Shown here piece after piece: positions 1 through 9,231 of a stretch of 64,000 nt of DNA. The position numbers and the translations under genes were made by a program. Below the pieces are notes generated by a model. It ran no database searches. It saw only the letters and a program-made list of their open reading frames with translations, and was not told the origin of the DNA. Position 1 is the stretch's first letter. Every line of letters starts with the position of its first letter. Origin of the DNA: Methylorubrum salsuginis. Lineage in GTDB: Bacteria > Pseudomonadota > Alphaproteobacteria > Rhizobiales > Beijerinckiaceae. Location: assembly GCF_900114375.1 (NCBI RefSeq), contig NZ_FOSV01000005.1:62001-126000 (forward strand). The letters run 5' to 3'.

Positions 1-2219
1 TCGCCTTCCGTCCATTGCCAGCGGTTGAAGGTGTGGAGCGTGACGCCGACCGGCAGGCCGAGCCGTTGTGCTTCGGCCGCCACCGCTTCCAGCGTCAGCG
101 GGGGTAGGCCCGCGCCCGAGACCTTGCCGTCGGCGAGCCGCAGCTCGTCGGCCCGCATCGTGTGGTACGAGGCGAGCGAACCGCCGCCGAACCCGCGGCC
201 CCAGAGCGAGCGGGCGGCGGGCCAGAGGGCGTGATCGCGTAAGATGCGGGCAGCGCTGCGGGTGGCGTGGCCGAGATAGTAGGCCGAGTTCGTCGCGCTC
301 ATCGGCGAGGTGAAGCGCGGCGTCCAGCGCGGGTTCTTGGACAGCCGGTCCTCATCCGCCTGCGGCGTGGTGTAGGGCTGGTCCTCGGTCTCCAGCGGCA
401 TCTGCGGCCAGCGCACGACGCCGAACTCGGTCGTCTCCGGCACGCGCCCCAGGATCTCGCCGACCATCACGGCCTGCGAGGTGGTGACGCCCGGCCCCAT
501 CTCGTGGGCGACGTGGCGGAGCGTCAGGCGGCCTTGCGGGTCGATCTCGAGCGAGGCCAGTGCGGCCTCGGCGCCGGTGCCGTAATCCTTGTGGACCTGC
601 GCGAAGCCGACGCCGTAACGCTTGCCCGGATTCTTCGCCTCAAAGGCCGCCTTCTTCGCCTGCCGCTCGCGCCAGAGCGGGTGCGCGGCGGCCTTTTCCA
701 GGATTTCATCGTTGCGCAAGGCGCCCGCCGGCACCGCGCCCTGGCTGTTGCGCTGGCCGGAGCGAAAGACGTTGGCGAGCCGCAGCTCGATCGCGTCGCG
801 CCCGAGCAGCTCGGCCGCCTCGTCCACCAGCATCTCGGTGGCCGACATGGTCTGGAGCGTGCCGTAGCCCCGCGTCGAGCCGGCCTCGACCGCGCGGGAG
901 GCGAGCGCCACCGCCTGGAAGTCGCTTTTGGGCAGATAGTAGATCGACTGCGCCGCCGTCGCGCCGACGAAGGACACCGACATCGAGAAGTTCGGGCGCC
1001 CGCCCCCGTCGCAGACGTAACGCCCGGTCATCGCCCGGAACCGGCCGCTGGCGCGGTCGATCATCAGGGTGGTGTCCATGGTGAAGCTGTGGCGCTTCAA
1101 GCCGTTCTGGAACTGCTCGAACCGGTCGTTGGCGAGCCGCACGGGCCGTCCCCCGCCGTAGAGTCCGGCGAGGATGCAGAGCAGCGGATGGAGGTGGTGA
1201 TCCTTGGTGCCGTAGCCGACGGTAGTGCCGGCCTTCAGGTCGATCGCGGAAACGGGGAAGCGCGAGGCCTTCACCAGGGCGGCGGCCTGCTCGGCCACCT
1301 CGTAGGGGCCCTGCGTCGCCATCATCAGGTGGAGCGTGCCGGTGTCCGCATCGTACCAGACGTTGCCGTTGTCAGCCTCCATCGCCGAGGCATCGACCGA
1401 TTGCGAGACGTAGGAGCGCTTGAGAACGAGCGCGTCGTCGCCGGCCGCAGCGATCTCGGCGGCGATCGCGTCCGCTGCCGCCATGCCGCGGGCGAAGGGG
1501 CCGTCGGTCCCGGCAGCGGGCCAGGCCGGTTCATCGCCCTTGAAGCCGGAAAAAATCGGCGCGTCGCGGTAGGGCGAGAAACGGTCGTCGCCCTCCGGTC
1601 CGTCGCCCTCGATCCGCACCCAGCGGGTCGCGCCGTAATGCGCCGGCGTCGCGTAGGCCGTCGTCTCGCCGTAGCGCACCACGTCCTCGTTGAAGCGCAC
1701 CGCCCGCTTGGCCGCGGCGTAGCGCGGGTAGTCGTGGTAGATCAGCAGCGCCACCGGCTGGCCCAGCAGCCGCGGGGTCTCGCCCGCGGGCACCAGGAAG
1801 CGGTCGCCGAAGAAGTCGGGATGGGGCGGCACGGCGAGCCCGTCCTTAACGAGATCCTCGTGCAGCACCAGCCGGTCGGGCTGGAGCCCCTCGCCGAAGC
1901 TCGACAGGTCGAGCCCCTCGAAGCGGCGATCCGCTTTTGTCGCGGCGATCAGGAAGGCGTGGGCCTGAATGTCGGGCCAGCCGGCGATGTCGCGGGCGCG
2001 GTAATCGCGGGTGAAGGTCTTGGCGCCGGTCACCTTGGCCACCGCATCGAGCCGGGTGCGGGGTTTGCCCCCCGCGATCCAGCCGGGGCCCGGCGCCGCC
2101 TCGACGAGGCGGGCCTCCGCTGGGGTGCCGCGCAGGAGCGACACCTTGATGGCGATGCCGGCGGCCGCACTTCCGCGCAGGAAGCCCCGGCGCGACAGGT
2201 TGGGGGTCGAGGCTTCCAT
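1..2219 (-). CDS. Xanthine dehydrogenase-family molybdopterin-binding subunit, Tat-targeted (3' end cut by window)
   Basis: The reading frame runs leftward from the ATG at 2219 and is still open at base 1, so about 739 residues are visible and the C-terminus is missing. The N-terminus carries a twin-arginine motif (SRRGFLRG, residues about 9-16) followed by a short Ala-rich hydrophobic stretch, predicting Tat export of the folded cofactor enzyme. The body reads like the large molybdopterin subunit of the xanthine dehydrogenase/aldehyde oxidase/isoquinoline oxidoreductase family (for example GKPRTRLDAVAKVTGAKTF, then GGGRPVRLANDRFEQF). The catalytic Glu expected near the C-terminus lies outside the window. 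It sits 11 bp downstream of the purine permease and in a urate/allantoin cluster, so purine hydroxylation is a reasonable inference. The Tat signal is unlike classical cytoplasmic XdhB, and the substrate is unproven. Confidence 0.8.
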   Translation of the reverse strand, partial: MEASTPNLSRRGFLRGSAAAGIAIKVSLLRGTPAEARLVEAAPGPGWIAGGKPRTRLDAVAKVTGAKTFTRDYRARDIAGWPDIQAHAFLIAATKADRRFEGLDLSSFGEGLQPDRLVLHEDLVKDGLAVPPHPDFFGDRFLVPAGETPRLLGQPVALLIYHDYPRYAAAKRAVRFNEDVVRYGETTAYATPAHYGATRWVRIEGDGPEGDDRFSPYRDAPIFSGFKGDEPAWPAAGTDGPFARGMAAADAIAAEIAAAGDDALVLKRSYVSQSVDASAMEADNGNVWYDADTGTLHLMMATQGPYEVAEQAAALVKASRFPVSAIDLKAGTTVGYGTKDHHLHPLLCILAGLYGGGRPVRLANDRFEQFQNGLKRHSFTMDTTLMIDRASGRFRAMTGRYVCDGGGRPNFSMSVSFVGATAAQSIYYLPKSDFQAVALASRAVEAGSTRGYGTLQTMSATEMLVDEAAELLGRDAIELRLANVFRSGQRNSQGAVPAGALRNDEILEKAAAHPLWRERQAKKAAFEAKNPGKRYGVGFAQVHKDYGTGAEAALASLEIDPQGRLTLRHVAHEMGPGVTTSQAVMVGEILGRVPETTEFGVVRWPQMPLETEDQPYTTPQADEDRLSKNPRWTPRFTSPMSATNSAYYLGHATRSAARILRDHALWPAARSLWGRGFGGGSLASYHTMRADELRLADGKVSGAGLPPLTLEAVAAEAQRLGLPVGVTLHTFNRWQWTEG

Positions 2220-2230
2220 GATGCTCTCCC

Positions 2231-3640
2231 TCAGGCCGCGCGGCCGAGCGCGGCCGGGCCCGGCGTCGCCGCGTTGGCGGGCGTCGGTGCGCCGTCCGCA
2301 TCGTGGGTCTTGGCGGGCTGGCCGAGGCGGTCGGAATTGAGGAACAGGTTCAGCAGGATCGCGCTGATGCAGCCGAGCGTGATGCCGCTGTGCAGGATCG
2401 GCCCGGTCCAGGCCGGCATGGTGGCCGAAAAGAAGTTCGGCGCCGCCATCGGGATCAGCGACAGGCCGATCGAGACGGCCACGACGATCTGGTTGCGGCG
2501 GTCGCCGAGGTCGGCCTCGCCGACGATCTTGAGCCCGGCCGAGGCCACCATGCCGAAGATCACGATACCGGCCCCACCCAGCACGGCGGGCGGGATCGAG
2601 GCGACGACGAAGGCGAGCTTCGGGAACAGGCTGACCGCGAGGATGATGAAGCCCGAGGCCGCGGTGACGTAGCGGCTGCGCACCCGCGTCATGTTCACGA
2701 GGCCGACGTTCTGCGAGAACGAGGTGTGCGGGAAGGTGTTGAACACGCCCGCGATCAGCGTCGAGAGCGAATCGGCCATCAGGCCGCGGGTCAGGGTCGG
2801 CTTGTCGACCGGCTTGCCGACGATGTCGCCGACCGCGAGGAACATGCCGGTGGATTCGACCAGCGTGACCATCATGACGATGCACATCGCCACCACCGCC
2901 GAGAGGTGGAAGGTCGGCCAGCCGAACTTGAACGGCGCCACGAGTTCGATGACCGGGCGGGCGGCGAGGCCTTCGAGGTTGAACAGCCCGAGCGGCCACG
3001 CGACTAGGAGGCCCGCGACGAGGCCGATCAGCACGGCGACGTTGGCCACGAACCCGCTGGCGTAGCGGCTCACCAGCAGGATCACGCCGAGCACTAGGCC
3101 CGCGACCGCGAGATGCACCGGCGCGCCGAAATCGGTGGCCGCCGCGCCGCCGCCGGCCCATTTGATGCCCACCGGCAGGAGCGTGACCCCGATGATCAGG
3201 ATCACCGTGCCGGTCACGAGCTGCGGGAAGAACGCCGCGAGGCGATAGAAGAACGGCCGCATGGCGAGCCCGAACAGGCCGGCCGCGATGGTGGCGCCGA
3301 AGATGCCCGGCAGTCCGATGGTCGGGTCCTGGGCCATGGCCACCATCGGCCCGACCGAGGCGAAGCTGACGCCCATGATGATCGGCAGACGCACGCCGAA
3401 GCCCGGCAGCCCGAGGCTCTGGATCAGGATGGCGAGGCCGGTGACGAAGAGATCGCAGTTGATCAGGAAGGCGACCGTCTCGGCCGAAAGATTGAGCGCC
3501 GCGCCGATGATCAGGGGCGGGGCCACCGCGCCGGCGCTCATCACCAGCACGTGCTGCATGCCGTAGGCGGCGAGCTTGGGGATCGGCAGCATCGCGTCGA
3601 CCGCATTGGTCTCCGCTGCCGCCTTCGGGGCGTCAGTCAT
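2231..3640 (-). CDS. NCS2-family purine (xanthine/urate) permease
   Basis: This 469-residue protein is an inner-membrane nucleobase:cation symporter-2 (NAT/NCS2) transporter with about 12-14 hydrophobic segments. The family signature N-x-G-x4-T-R is visible as QNVGLVNMTRV near residue 312. I chose the ATG at 3640 (MTDAPK) over one eight codons upstream because a GAGGAA ribosome site precedes it at good spacing. It lies between the hydroxyisourate hydrolase gene and the molybdenum-enzyme gene on the same strand, so xanthine or urate uptake is the likely job. Uracil cannot be excluded from sequence alone. Confidence 0.9.
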   Translation of the reverse strand: MTDAPKAAAETNAVDAMLPIPKLAAYGMQHVLVMSAGAVAPPLIIGAALNLSAETVAFLINCDLFVTGLAILIQSLGLPGFGVRLPIIMGVSFASVGPMVAMAQDPTIGLPGIFGATIAAGLFGLAMRPFFYRLAAFFPQLVTGTVILIIGVTLLPVGIKWAGGGAAATDFGAPVHLAVAGLVLGVILLVSRYASGFVANVAVLIGLVAGLLVAWPLGLFNLEGLAARPVIELVAPFKFGWPTFHLSAVVAMCIVMMVTLVESTGMFLAVGDIVGKPVDKPTLTRGLMADSLSTLIAGVFNTFPHTSFSQNVGLVNMTRVRSRYVTAASGFIILAVSLFPKLAFVVASIPPAVLGGAGIVIFGMVASAGLKIVGEADLGDRRNQIVVAVSIGLSLIPMAAPNFFSATMPAWTGPILHSGITLGCISAILLNLFLNSDRLGQPAKTHDADGAPTPANAATPGPAALGRAA

Positions 3641-3766
3641 GGGACGTTCCTCGCTGTGGGCCAAGGGTTTCGCGGCGTCTTGGCGTCGTGCATCCCGAGC
3701 GGGATGCGCGGAGGATCGTCGGGCGTCTTCTGGTCCGCGCCTCTGGCGATCCGGGGGAAGCGGCTT

Positions 3767-4135
3767 TCAGCTTCCGCGATAGGTGCTGTAGCCGTAGGGG
3801 GAGATCAGGAGCGGGACGTGCAGGTGGTCGGGCCCGGCGTCCTGCGGGGCGATGCGGAAGCGCACCGGAACGATGTCGAGGAAGGGATCGCCCCGGTCGA
3901 AGTAGTTGCCGACCTCGAAGGCGATCTCGTAGGTGCCGGCCGTCATCTCGGATCCGGCGAGCAGGGGCGCGTCGCAGCGCCCGTCCGCATTGGTCGTGAC
4001 CGTCCTGAGATGGGTGCGGGTCTCGCCCTCGATTCGGGTGAGATGCAGCCTCAACCCCGCGGCGGGGCGGCCGGTCGAGGTGTCCAGCACGTGGGTCGTG
4101 AGCCGGCGGGGCGGACTTTGCGTCTCGGTGGTCAT
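3767..4135 (-). CDS. uraH: 5-hydroxyisourate hydrolase (transthyretin-like)
   Basis: This 122-residue protein hydrolyses 5-hydroxyisourate, the product of urate oxidation, to OHCU. The family hallmarks are at both ends: [15 protein letters not shown] at residues about 11-25, with the conserved His, and the C-terminal tetrapeptide context YSTYRGS. Length matches the family. The ATG at 4135 is preceded by AAGGGGAA; the open frame extends further upstream but that extension has no family similarity. It is transcribed away from the allantoinase/OHCU decarboxylase gene across a 220-bp divergent promoter region. It lacks a signal peptide, so it is cytoplasmic. Confidence 0.93.
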   Translation of the reverse strand: MTTETQSPPRRLTTHVLDTSTGRPAAGLRLHLTRIEGETRTHLRTVTTNADGRCDAPLLAGSEMTAGTYEIAFEVGNYFDRGDPFLDIVPVRFRIAPQDAGPDHLHVPLLISPYGYSTYRGS

Positions 4136-4257
4136 CGGCCGGTTCCCCTTGTGGTGGCCGCCCGGCGGCGGCAAGCTCGGCAGGCATGCGATGTCGGCTA
4201 ACCTGCTCTGCGACACTTGCAGATCGGGCCGCGCGCACCATCCCGGCTTTTCGGGAA

Positions 4258-4278
4258 CAGCTTCGAAAAACTCCGAAC
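4258..4278. promoter_or_regulatory. Candidate regulator site in the uraH/puuE divergent promoter
   Basis: The stretch CAGCTTCGAAAAACTCCGAA closely matches CAGCTTACGAAAAATTCGAA at 7872-7891, in front of puuD and beside the lysR gene. Both lie in the two divergent intergenic regions of the purine cluster. They may be operators of the LysR protein encoded at 6863-7795. This is inference from one pair of sites. Confidence 0.4.
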
Positions 4279-4355
4279 AATACGCGTCATCCGTCGGCGG
4301 TATCCTGCTTGCACGCACAAAGGCCGACCCGCCGGTTGCAAATTCGGGGCCCCTC

Positions 4356-5780
4356 ATGCACGCACCGCTTCACACCACCCGCGATATGATCGGCTACGGC
4401 CGCAACCTTCCGCAGGCGGATTGGCCCGGCGGCGCCCGGATCGCGGTGCAGATCGTGCTCAATTACGAGGAGGGGGCCGAGAATTGCCTCCTGCACGGCG
4501 ACGCGGCCTCCGAGGCGTTCCTCTCCGAGATCGTCGGCGCGCAGCCCTGGCCGGGGATGCGCCACATGAACATGGAATCGCTCTACGAGTACGGCGCGCG
4601 CGCCGGCTTCTGGCGGCTGTGGCGGCTCTTCACCGAGCGGAAGGTGCCGGTCACCGTGTTCGGCGTCGCCACCGCGCTCGCCCGCAACCCGGACGCGGTC
4701 GCGGCCATGCGCGAGGCCGAGTGGGAGATCGCCAGCCACGGCCTCAAGTGGATCGACCACCGCGACATGACCCGCGCCGAGGAAGCCGCGCAGATGGACG
4801 CGGCGATCCGGCTCCACGAGGAGGTCACCGGCTCCGCCCCGCTCGGCTGGTACACCGGGCGCTCCTCGGTCAACACGCTCGAACTCGGCCTGGAGCGGGG
4901 TTTCGCCTACCTCTCCGACGCCTACGCCGACGACCTGCCCTACTGGCTTCACGGCAAGGCCGGTACCGGGCTCGTGGTGCCCTACACGCTGGACGCCAAC
5001 GACATGCGCTTCGCCACCCCGCAGGGGTTCAACACCGGCGAGCACTTCTTCACCTACCTGCGCGACACGTTCGACGCGCTCTACGCCGAGGGCGCCACCG
5101 CGCCGAAGATGATGTCGGTCGGCCTCCATTGCCGGCTCGTCGGACGGCCCGGCCGAATCGCGGCGATCACCCGCTTCCTCGACCACGTCGCGGCGCATGA
5201 CGGCGTGTGGCTGACCCGCCGCATCGACATCGCCCGCCACTGGGCCGAGCGGCACCCGGCGCCGGTTCTCAAGCCCAGCACGATGAGCGCGTCGCAATTC
5301 CTCACCCGCTTCGGCGACATCTTCGAGGACACGCCGGAGATCGCGCTCCAGGCCTGGGCCTCCGGCCTCACCGCCCGCGAGGACACGGCCGAGGGCCTGC
5401 ACGCCGCCCTGGTCGCCGCGCTCCGCCACCAGCCGCCCGAGAACCAGCGCGCCCTGGTGCTCGCCCATCCCGAACTCGCCGGCCGCCTCGCCCAATCCGG
5501 CGGCCTCACCGACGCCTCCACCGCCGAACAGAGCAGCGCGGGCCTCGGTGCGCTGACGCCGGACCAACTCGCCCAGTTCGAACACCTCAACGCCGCCTAC
5601 CGCGACCGCTTCGGCCTGCCCTTCGTCATGGCGATCAAGGGCCGCTCCCGCGAAGAAATTCTAGCCGCCTTCGAAGACCGGTTGCGGAATGACGCGGATG
5701 CGGAACTGGTTGAGGCGTTACGTCAGATCGAGCGAATTGCTTGGCTGCGGTTGAAGGATCGGCTGCCGGCGGCGGGGTGA
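4356..5780 (+). CDS. puuE: Bifunctional allantoinase (PuuE type) / OHCU decarboxylase (UraD) fusion
   Basis: The 474-residue protein joins two enzymes of the urate pathway. Residues about 1-300 are a polysaccharide-deacetylase-fold allantoinase ([20 protein letters not shown] near the start, then [17 protein letters not shown] and the [12 protein letters not shown] region), which opens allantoin to allantoate. Residues about 310-474 are an OHCU decarboxylase ([55 protein letters not shown]), which makes S-allantoin. Together they cover consecutive steps: OHCU to allantoin to allantoate. I chose the ATG at 4356, where allantoinase similarity begins. The frame stays open far upstream but over non-coding sequence. 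Confidence 0.92.
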   Translation: MHAPLHTTRDMIGYGRNLPQADWPGGARIAVQIVLNYEEGAENCLLHGDAASEAFLSEIVGAQPWPGMRHMNMESLYEYGARAGFWRLWRLFTERKVPVTVFGVATALARNPDAVAAMREAEWEIASHGLKWIDHRDMTRAEEAAQMDAAIRLHEEVTGSAPLGWYTGRSSVNTLELGLERGFAYLSDAYADDLPYWLHGKAGTGLVVPYTLDANDMRFATPQGFNTGEHFFTYLRDTFDALYAEGATAPKMMSVGLHCRLVGRPGRIAAITRFLDHVAAHDGVWLTRRIDIARHWAERHPAPVLKPSTMSASQFLTRFGDIFEDTPEIALQAWASGLTAREDTAEGLHAALVAALRHQPPENQRALVLAHPELAGRLAQSGGLTDASTAEQSSAGLGALTPDQLAQFEHLNAAYRDRFGLPFVMAIKGRSREEILAAFEDRLRNDADAELVEALRQIERIAWLRLKDRLPAAG

Positions 5781-6051
5781 TTTCCGGTTTGGTTGGTCGC
5801 CTGATTCCTGGTCACGCCATTCACGAACACCCTGACGGCGGGCGGCACCCGTGGACAGGACCTTGCCCTTTCCCGCGAATCGGCCGCGGACAGCACGTGG
5901 CACTCCGTTGACCGAGGGCTGCGCGCAACCCGCGTACCTTGAGGGACAAAGCATGTTTGCTCATAACGCGGACCGTACTGTCGCCCACTGGGTCTGCCCC
6001 TAAATCAGTGCCGGTCGCGGCAATGTCGTCGCCGGACCGAATTGAGGGATC

Positions 6052-6741
6052 ATGGACAAGCTCATCCTCTACACCTCGCCGTCAGCCTTTCCGAACCCGC
6101 AGCGGGTGCGCCTACTCGTGCAAGAGAAGGGCATCGCGCAGCACGTCGAGGAGCGCCTGCTCGACATGGCGTCGGTCGGCGAACAGCGCGGCTGGAGGCA
6201 CCTCAAGCGCAATCCCTGGGGTGAGACCCCGACCCTCGAACTGCCCGATGGCGGTTATCTCGCCGAAAGCGTCGCGATCGCCCGCTATCTCGACCTGAGC
6301 TTTCCGGGTCGCAAAATTCTGGGTGAAGGGGCGCTGGAGCAGGCGCAGGACGTGATGTGGAACGACCGGATCTGGGTGCAGATCCTGTATCGTCTCACCA
6401 CGCTGTTTCACGTGTCCCACCAGGGTCTCGGGCCGAAGCTGGAACTGACGAACAACCCGCAATGGGGTGAGCATTGCCGAAAGGAGGCGCTGGCGCATGC
6501 GGGCCTCGTCGAACGGCATCTGTCGGACGGGCGAGACTGGCTCCTCGGCGGCGAGCATCCGACCTTCGCCGACATCACGCTGTGCACGGCGATCGCGTTC
6601 TCCAAGTTCGGTCCGGTGGCGACCCCGCTGGACGAGCGCTACGAGCAACTCGACCGGTTCTGGCAGCGCTGGAAGGCGCGCCCGAGCTTCCGCCTCGCCT
6701 ACGCGGACGGCGGCGGCCTGGAGGAACTGCAGACCGCCTGA
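6052..6741 (+). CDS. Glutathione S-transferase family protein
   Basis: This 229-residue cytosolic GST has an N-terminal thioredoxin-like domain (KLILYTSPSAFPNPQRVRLL, with the PTLELPDGGYLAESVAIARYL glutathione-site region including the cis-Pro and E-S pair) and an all-helical C-terminal domain ending in the usual FADITL motif. GAGGGATC precedes the ATG. A 271-bp spacer separates it from the allantoinase gene, and it is convergent with the LysR gene. A role in purine breakdown is not evident; it may be a bystander. Confidence 0.88.
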   Translation: MDKLILYTSPSAFPNPQRVRLLVQEKGIAQHVEERLLDMASVGEQRGWRHLKRNPWGETPTLELPDGGYLAESVAIARYLDLSFPGRKILGEGALEQAQDVMWNDRIWVQILYRLTTLFHVSHQGLGPKLELTNNPQWGEHCRKEALAHAGLVERHLSDGRDWLLGGEHPTFADITLCTAIAFSKFGPVATPLDERYEQLDRFWQRWKARPSFRLAYADGGGLEELQTA

Positions 6742-6862
6742 TCGGCGCACGGCCCGGCGGAGAAGCTACGCCCTGCGCCGGGCTGCCATCCTCGCACCCG
6801 GCAGCGCGACGTGCCCAGCAAGGCGGCTGCAACCACACAGACCAGCGCGCGAACGGCGAACG

Positions 6863-7795
6863 CTACCGCACCGCCCGCTTTCCCACCAATTCCAACTGAC
6901 CCCCGACGTAACCCCGCAAAGCCTCCGTCGTCATCTCGACGAACGTCTTCGCCCGGTTCGGCAGCATCTTTCGCGACGGATACACCACCCCGAGCGTCAC
7001 CGAAGTCGGCGGCGTCTCCGGCAGCACCGGCACCAGCCGCCCGTCGGCGAGATACGGCGCCACCTCGTAGACCGGCTTGAGCACGATGCCCTGGCCCTGG
7101 AGCGCCCATTCGGTCAGCACGTCGCTGTCGTCGGCGTCGATGCGGCCGGAGACCGGGATCGTCAGCGCTTCGTCGCCGTCGAGCAGGGTCCAGCGGAACT
7201 GCTCCGAGCCGGGGAAGCGCAGGAGCAGGCAGGAATGATCCAACAGGTCGGCCGGGGCCTCGAGGGCAGGATGCGCGTCGAGATAGGCCGGCGCGGCGCA
7301 CAGCATCCGCTCGACATCGGCGACCTTGCGCAGGGTGAAGGTCGAATCGCGCATCTGCGAGAGGCGCACCGCCACGTCGACCGCCTCCTGCACGAGGTCG
7401 AGCAGATGGTCGGACAGGCGCAGGTGCACGTCGGCCTCGGCGTGGCGTTCGCGGAAGGCCGGAATCAGCGGCGCCACCACGCGGCGCCCGAGGCTCAGGG
7501 GGGCCGTGACCTTCAGCGTGCCGCGCGGGGCGGCGCCTTGCGTCTCGACGCTCTTCTCGGCGCGCTCGACGGAAGCCGCGACGTCGAGGCAGCGGTCGTA
7601 GAAGACGCGGCCGGCTTCCGTCAGGTTCATCCGCCGGGTGGTGCGCGTCAGCAGCAGGCAGCCGAGATGCTCCTCCAGCGTCTGGATGCGGTAGCTGATC
7701 ACCGACGGCGACAGCCGCAGCGAACGCCCGGCCGCGGAAAAACTGCCGGTCTCAGCCGCGCGCATGAAGATGCGGATGGATTCCAGCGACAGCAT
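6863..7795 (-). CDS. LysR-family transcriptional regulator, probable purine-cluster regulator
   Basis: This 310-residue protein has the LysR winged helix-turn-helix at residues about 1-60 (SLESIRIFMRAAETGSFSAA, then SPSVISYRIQTLEEHLGCLL) followed by an effector-binding periplasmic-binding-like domain. The ATG at 7795 is preferred over a TTG four codons upstream because family proteins begin with this sequence. It is divergent from puuD across about 170 bp, the standard layout for a LysR regulator of its neighbour. A repeated CAGCTT..CGAAAAA..CGAA sequence occurs both here and in the uraH/puuE promoter. The inducer is unknown; urate or allantoin are guesses. Confidence 0.88.
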   Translation of the reverse strand: MLSLESIRIFMRAAETGSFSAAGRSLRLSPSVISYRIQTLEEHLGCLLLTRTTRRMNLTEAGRVFYDRCLDVAASVERAEKSVETQGAAPRGTLKVTAPLSLGRRVVAPLIPAFRERHAEADVHLRLSDHLLDLVQEAVDVAVRLSQMRDSTFTLRKVADVERMLCAAPAYLDAHPALEAPADLLDHSCLLLRFPGSEQFRWTLLDGDEALTIPVSGRIDADDSDVLTEWALQGQGIVLKPVYEVAPYLADGRLVPVLPETPPTSVTLGVVYPSRKMLPNRAKTFVEMTTEALRGYVGGQLELVGKRAVR

Positions 7796-7871
7796 CGCGA
7801 GGCCCAAAAAACGCGAACGGCGACAAGCCGTGGCAGGACAATCGCATGGCGGCGCCGTCCCGACCCCGGGT

Positions 7872-7892
7872 CAGCTTACGAAAAATTCGAAA
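7872..7892. promoter_or_regulatory. Candidate regulator site in the lysR/puuD divergent promoter
   Basis: CAGCTTACGAAAAATTCGAA lies between the lysR and puuD start codons and resembles 4258-4277. It includes the palindrome TTCGAA. A LysR operator is the simplest reading, unproven. Confidence 0.4.
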
Positions 7893-7968
7893 ACTGACAA
7901 GGAATTCGGCGGGCATACAAGCGGCCCGGCATCGCTAGGATCGGGGGAAGAATTCGGAGGGACCGGCC

Positions 7969-9231
7969 GTGGAGAGCTTCGTCTGGGAGTGGGGCAGCCT
8001 GCTGCTGCGCTGGCTTCACATCGTGGCGGCGATGGCCTGGATCGGCTCGTCGTTCTTCTTCATGCATCTCGACGCCTCGCTGAAGCGTACGCCCGACATC
8101 CCGGCCGGCGAAGGCGCGGCCGCCTGGCAGGTGCATGGCGGCGGCTTCTACGAGATGCGCAAGTATTTCGTCGCGCCCGAGCACCTTTCGCCCGATCTCA
8201 CGTGGCACAAGTGGCAGGCCTACACCACGTGGCTGTCGGGCTTCGTGCTGCTCGCCTGGATCTATTACGCCCAGTCGAAGCTCTACCTCGTCGATCCGGC
8301 GGTGATGGATCTTTCCGCCCCCGCCGCAAGCGCGGTCGGAATCGGCGCCCTGGCGCTCGGTTGGCTCATCTACGACCGCATCTGCCGTTCCCCCATCGGA
8401 AAAAGCGAATCCGGCCTCGCCGCCATCGGCCTCCTCGTCATCACGGCGGCGGCTTTCGGCTTCGCCCAGGTGTTCAGCGGGCGCGGCGCGCTGATCCATA
8501 CCGGCGCCCTGATGGCGACCTGGATGGCCGGCAACGTCTTCCTCGTCATCATCCCCAACCAGCGCAAGGTCGTGGCCGCCCTCATGAAGGGCGAGCGGCC
8601 GGACCCGAACCTCGGCAAGCAGGCCAAGCAGCGCTCGGCGCAGAACAACTACCTGACCCTGCCGGTCGTGCTCCTGATGATCTCCAACCACTACCCGATG
8701 CTGTTTTCCTCGAACGCGACGATCCCGCTGATCGTTGCCCTCATCACGGCCTCGGGCGCGGTCATCCGCTTCTTCTACAACGTGCGGCATGCCGACCATG
8801 CCCGTTCGCCCTGGTGGGCCTGGGCCGCGGCTACCGCAGGCCTCGGGGCCGCCTTCGCGGTGGCGCTCGCCGGCAGCGCCGGGGGGCGCTCGATCCTCGG
8901 CCTGCCGCCGCAGGCGGCGGTGTCTGAGACCGTGAAGCTCGCCTCGGCCGATCCCGCCCTCGCGCTGGCGAAGGCGAGCCCGCCGGACCACGTCGTCGAA
9001 CTGGTGGCCGGGCGCTGCGCCATGTGCCACGCCGCCGAGCCGGCCTGGGAGGGGATCGGCGTCGCGCCCAAGGGGGTTCTGCTCGACAGCGGGCCGGCAA
9101 TCGGCCGTCAGGCGGAAGCGATCCGACGGCAGGCGGTGCTGACCCACAACATGCCGCCCAACAACATCACCGAGATGACATCGGAAGAGCGGCAGGTTCT
9201 CGCCGATTGGCTCAAGGACACCACGCGATGA
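7969..9231 (+). CDS. puuD: Membrane-bound urate oxidase (urate hydroxylase) with C-terminal cytochrome c domain
   Basis: This 420-residue protein matches the PuuD family, which oxidises urate to 5-hydroxyisourate using a membrane domain and a cytochrome c tail rather than the soluble copper-free uricase. The N-terminal part has about eight hydrophobic helices with conserved histidines (WLHIVAAMAWIGSSFFFMHLD near residue 15; HKWQAYTTWLSGF near residue 88). The tail carries one haem c motif CAMCH at residues 350-354 and the axial-Met-type sequence LTHNMPPNN. The GTG start is supported by GGAGGGACC. It heads a tight run with guaD, the aminohydrolase and allA, and overlaps guaD by ATGA. Confidence 0.92.
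   Translation: MESFVWEWGSLLLRWLHIVAAMAWIGSSFFFMHLDASLKRTPDIPAGEGAAAWQVHGGGFYEMRKYFVAPEHLSPDLTWHKWQAYTTWLSGFVLLAWIYYAQSKLYLVDPAVMDLSAPAASAVGIGALALGWLIYDRICRSPIGKSESGLAAIGLLVITAAAFGFAQVFSGRGALIHTGALMATWMAGNVFLVIIPNQRKVVAALMKGERPDPNLGKQAKQRSAQNNYLTLPVVLLMISNHYPMLFSSNATIPLIVALITASGAVIRFFYNVRHADHARSPWWAWAAATAGLGAAFAVALAGSAGGRSILGLPPQAAVSETVKLASADPALALAKASPPDHVVELVAGRCAMCHAAEPAWEGIGVAPKGVLLDSGPAIGRQAEAIRRQAVLTHNMPPNNITEMTSEERQVLADWLKDTTR

Noticed and set aside
267-2672. Very long open frame on the + strand opposite the molybdenum enzyme and permease genes
   Set aside because: It is a high-GC antisense shadow: composition is Arg/Gly/His/Arg repeats and it covers two recognisable minus-strand families.
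4287-5585. Minus-strand open frame opposite the allantoinase fusion
   Set aside because: It is an Arg/Gly/Glu-rich shadow with no family resemblance; the + strand frame has two clear enzyme domains.
5897-5910. TGGCACTCCGTTGA as a sigma-54 promoter upstream of the GST gene
   Set aside because: Spacing and the -12 element do not match TGGCAC-N5-TTGC, unlike the exact site at 62469.
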